Position numbers and translations under genes: made by a program
Origin: Pseudomonadota bacterium
Lineage (GTDB): Bacteria; Pseudomonadota; Gammaproteobacteria; Berkiellales; Berkiellaceae
DNA: 55,527 nucleotides
Assembly (NCBI GenBank): GCA_018242045.1
Contig: JAFECR010000024.1
Coordinates: 2,850 to 58,376 of the forward strand
Reading direction: 5' to 3'
In this document: in pieces, positions 52,966 through 55,527 of the stretch
Layout of the letters: every line of letters begins with the position of its first letter
How positions within the stretch are numbered: position 1 is the first letter of the stretch
Notes under the pieces: model-generated
Told to the model about the DNA's origin: nothing
Databases searched by the model: none
Seen by the model: only the letters and a program-made list of their open reading frames with translations

Positions 52966-54813
52966 TTACAATTTTCGTTTTAACGCCTCCAATTGGGTGA
53001 TCATCTCATTTTCAGGGATCTCACCAATCAACCTATATTTTGTTAGTTCTACGCCATTCTTATCAAAGAATAATATCGCAGGTGGGCCGATAAGGTTGAA
53101 TTGCTTAAGTAAGGCTTGCGCCTCTTTATTGTAAGTTGTGACGTCGGCTTTTACGACAACAAAATCTTTGAGCAAGGTTTGTACTGCGTTTGAGGCAAAT
53201 GCGCCATGTTCCATGCGTTGACAAGAAATGCACCAATCAGCATAAAAGATCAACATTAAAGATTGGGTTTGTTTTATGGCTTTATTTTGTACATTGTTTA
53301 AAGATTGCATAGAATCGATGCGATAGGGGGTGATAAGCATTTGGGAGGATTGTTTTTGAAAGGACAATACGCTGACAAGTTGATGTTCCCCTTTATAGGC
53401 TCCCCAAAACAAGAACGCGGCTAAGACAACAAAAATCATGCCGATTCGTCCACTGAAGCCACTTTTACGATTAAAAGTGTTCATGCACCAGGCAATAAAT
53501 AATGATAAAAAGCCCCACAAGATCAGTAGCCAGGCTTCATGAAAAACCCTGTCAAGTAACCAAAGGCTGACACCAAACATCATGATGGCAAATACTTGAT
53601 TAACATGTCGCATCCAAGGGCCGGACTTAGGCAAGAATTTTCCTTCTAATGTCCCAATGACTAAGAGTAAGGTTCCCATTCCTAAACCCATCGCTAATAA
53701 AACACATCCTCCTAGTAATTCATTGCCAGTTTGTGAGATGTAACTTAGGGCGCCGATAAGTGCTGGGGTAACACACGGAGAAGAAATCAAGGTAGCAAGT
53801 ATGCCCATAATAACAGCGCCAATGTAGGTACCACTTTCTTGTTTAGCATGTATCGCGTGTAAGAAATCTTTTAATCGAAAATGCTGCAATATTGAGATCC
53901 GGATAACGCCTAATTGCATTATGCCAAGCAAGGCAAAAAGAGCAGAAAAAGTGATAATAATAAATGGACTTTGCAGACTAGCTTGAAGGTTTTTGCCCAA
54001 AGTTGCGGCCATAATACCAGCAAAAGCATAGGTAAATGCCATACTGAGCACATAACATAAAGACAACAAAAACGCTTTTCGTGTATTCAAATGTGCTTGT
54101 CCTACAATGATGCCGGCTAAGATAGGTATCATTGGCAAAACACAAGGTGTAAAAGTTAATAAAAGCCCAATAACATAAAATGTCGCCATTGCTGAAATAA
54201 TGCCAAATTTCTTTTCAAGTGTTTGTGATAGATTTGGTATTTTAGGCATAGTGAATGATGCTTTGGGCGAAACAACATTGTTTTCTTGAACAAGCTGTGA
54301 TGGATCTGTGACAGGGGTAGAAATAAAATGTTGATTTGCCATGGTTAATTCAAACCATTTGGTAGTTGGGGGATAGCAAAATCCTGATTCAGCACAACCT
54401 TGATATTCCACTTTGATATTAAATGCGCGCTTTTTTTGGTTCAGAATATGATTGGGAATTTGCAAATGAATCTCTAAAAGTTGTTTATAGATGGCTTGAG
54501 TGCCAAAGAAAGGATCCTGGATTTTATTTGCCCGTGGTAGCGTTTTAGGTAATAAAGGGAAAGATTCGCCATCCAGGGTTAACCCCGTAATTTGAAGACT
54601 TTTTTGATATAGATAACAAGAGGGCGCGATGTGCCATGTAGCGACTAATGAATTTTCATGCGCCGTTAAGTCAAAATGAAAAGCTGATTCTGCTGGTACA
54701 ACTTGAGGAAGCCCTAATTGTGAAAGTGACTGAGCATTGGCCTTGAGCCCAAGTATGCTTAAAAGTAGTATCAAAAAATGAATTAGGTTGTATTTAGTTT
54801 TCCAATGCGGCAT
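52966..54813 (-). CDS. dsbD: Thiol:disulfide interchange protein DsbD
   Basis: 615 residues. It has a signal peptide (1-28), then an N-terminal immunoglobulin-like domain (about 30-170, with paired Cys in CAESGFC). Eight transmembrane helices follow, with the redox Cys in FTPCVLPMIP and SSPCVTPALIG. The C-terminal thioredoxin-like domain has YADWCISCQ (Cys528, Cys531). It carries electrons from cytoplasmic thioredoxin to periplasmic disulfide isomerases. It is divergent from cutA, with 38 bases between the starts. Confidence 0.95.
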   Translation of the reverse strand: MPHWKTKYNLIHFLILLLSILGLKANAQSLSQLGLPQVVPAESAFHFDLTAHENSLVATWHIAPSCYLYQKSLQITGLTLDGESFPLLPKTLPRANKIQDPFFGTQAIYKQLLEIHLQIPNHILNQKKRAFNIKVEYQGCAESGFCYPPTTKWFELTMANQHFISTPVTDPSQLVQENNVVSPKASFTMPKIPNLSQTLEKKFGIISAMATFYVIGLLLTFTPCVLPMIPILAGIIVGQAHLNTRKAFLLSLCYVLSMAFTYAFAGIMAATLGKNLQASLQSPFIIITFSALFALLGIMQLGVIRISILQHFRLKDFLHAIHAKQESGTYIGAVIMGILATLISSPCVTPALIGALSYISQTGNELLGGCVLLAMGLGMGTLLLVIGTLEGKFLPKSGPWMRHVNQVFAIMMFGVSLWLLDRVFHEAWLLILWGFLSLFIAWCMNTFNRKSGFSGRIGMIFVVLAAFLFWGAYKGEHQLVSVLSFQKQSSQMLITPYRIDSMQSLNNVQNKAIKQTQSLMLIFYADWCISCQRMEHGAFASNAVQTLLKDFVVVKADVTTYNKEAQALLKQFNLIGPPAILFFDKNGVELTKYRLIGEIPENEMITQLEALKRKL

Positions 54814-54851
54814 GATTGCTTTCCTTTAAGGAAATAGACCAAGGGGACATC

Positions 54852-55175
54852 ATGCAAGGAGAATATTGTGTCGTTTTTTGTACTTGCCCTGATGCTGTCA
54901 TTGCAGAAAGTATCTCGCGACAATTAACAGAGTCAAGGCTTGTGGCTTGTACCAATATTGTACCCCAGCTTACTTCCATCTATTTTTGGGAATCAAAAGT
55001 GACTTCAGGGAATGAAGTGCTGATGATCATGAAAACAAAGCAAGAAAAGCTTGCTGACTTAGAAAAAGCTATCATTGCCCTTCATCCTTATAAGTTCCCT
55101 GAATTTATTGCATTACCCATCATCTATGGTAATAGTAAATATTTGGAATGGGTAGAAGAAGTCGTTGCATCTTAG
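54852..55175 (+). CDS. cutA: CutA1 divalent-cation tolerance family protein
   Basis: 107 residues from ATG 54852 with GGGGAC upstream; a TTG at 54816 also opens the frame. It is a trimeric ferredoxin-like fold protein. Family blocks: VVFCTCPDAVIAESISRQL, LVACTNIVPQLTSIYFWESKV, and ALHPYKFPEFIALPI. In E. coli cutA is adjacent to dsbD; here the pair is retained but divergent. Confidence 0.95.
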   Translation: MQGEYCVVFCTCPDAVIAESISRQLTESRLVACTNIVPQLTSIYFWESKVTSGNEVLMIMKTKQEKLADLEKAIIALHPYKFPEFIALPIIYGNSKYLEWVEEVVAS

Positions 55176-55384
55176 CCAGTAAAATCAATTAACGCTTCGA
55201 TTACTTTTAAAGGATCTTCTAAAATTTGCGTGATCATGCCGGCTTGCCCTAAATGTAATTGAATGATTTTGGCTTGGGTAGGAAAATCTTCCACAATTAA
55301 GACTCGATAAGGCAATGCCCCACTGGGTGGGGTGATAACTTCGAGTGTTTCAATTAATTTTGTAAATTCTATACTCGATCCACT
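55172..55384 (-). pseudogene. Receiver-domain gene fragment
   Basis: The minus strand encodes about 70 codons ending PYRVLIVEDFPTQAKIIQLHL..GMITQILEDPLKVIEALIDFTG and a stop at 55172. This matches the first third of a response-regulator receiver domain: hydrophobic strand, the ED acidic pair, then helix and GM-T-x-x-x-D-P. The rest of the domain, with the phosphorylated Asp, is missing and cutA occupies its place. Upstream the frame stops inside a palindromic repeat, so both ends are cut. It is probably the remnant of a GGDEF-type regulator. Confidence 0.65.
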
Positions 55385-55527
55385 TTAAAATTAGGAGTTT
55401 CAAGTGCGTCATTGCGAGGAGTCTGCGACGAAGCAATCCAGATTACATCTTGATATTTTCTGGATTGCTTCCCCTTCGCTTCGCTCTGGGCCGCAATGAC
55501 GGAACTCCTAAATTCAAAGTGGAAGCA
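55370..55527. repeat. Palindromic repeat copy E with nested GCAATCCAG palindrome
   Basis: The left arm has TATACTC and CCACTTTAAAATTAGGAGTT. The right arm reads AACTCCTAAATTCAAAGTGG (55503-55522) and runs to the window edge. Nested inside is a second palindrome, GTCATTGCGAGG...GAAGCAATCCAG against CTGGATTGCTTC...CGCAATGAC, a type widespread in intracellular bacteria. The right end is probably cut by the window. Confidence 0.8.

Overview
The window is a chromosomal segment of an AT-rich gammaproteobacterium, most likely a member of the Legionellales (Legionella/Coxiella/Berkiella type). This rests on gammaproteobacterial gene order (zapA-6S RNA-fau, ygfB-pepP-ubiH-ubiI-gcv, rppH-ptsP-lgt-thyA, aroQ-accBC-prmA-dusB-fis), a glycine decarboxylase split into two subunits, an ankyrin-repeat protein and several host-interaction-like accessory proteins. 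The species assignment is inference from reading only; no database was consulted.

Layout. 1-6.8 kb: the 3'-incomplete end of a gene for a Thr/Ala-repeat protein, tesA divergent from an ABC exporter pair (ybbA-ybbP), a DUF502 membrane protein, and two paralogous helical proteins with a C-terminal membrane anchor. 7-18.4 kb: housekeeping (EVE protein-rpiA, fau, 6S RNA, zapA, then the long ygfB-pepP-ubiH-ubiI-gcvT-gcvH-gcvPA-gcvPB operon for peptide turnover, ubiquinone synthesis and glycine cleavage). 18.6-30.3 kb: the dominant accessory feature, a histidine-rich outer-membrane barrel protein followed by twelve tandem paralogous 8-stranded barrel proteins, all on the plus strand. The later members each have their own sigma70-type promoter and intrinsic terminator. 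30.4-37.4 kb: rppH-ptsP, an EAL-domain protein with an active-site substitution, a TSUP transporter, then lgt-thyA-folA. 37.3-41.3 kb: accessory block with an ankyrin protein, a three-ORF cassette including a probable winged-helix protein, and an alpha-helical repeat protein. 41.5-49.2 kb: a DUF374 acyltransferase, an EamA transporter, and a minus-strand set prmA, dusB-fis-purH-purD-mutM. 49.3-50.4 kb: two accessory genes, a double-glycine-leader peptide and an EAP-repeat protein. 50.4-55.2 kb: accC-accB-aroQ, dsbD and cutA. The right edge holds a receiver-domain gene fragment bounded by a palindromic repeat.

Four things stand out. (1) The barrel array: in the mature barrels cysteines come in even numbers, and the pair moves between predicted periplasmic turns from paralogue to paralogue. 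(2) A family of about 130-bp palindromic repeats with arms carrying TATACTC and CCACTTTGAATTTAGG. One copy appears to supply the start codon and first codons of the EVE gene, one ends at the TSUP start codon, and one borders the receiver fragment. (3) A 95-residue peptide with a canonical double-glycine leader. (4) A compact hairpin/micro-ORF/winged-helix/micro-ORF cassette near 39.1-39.9 kb.
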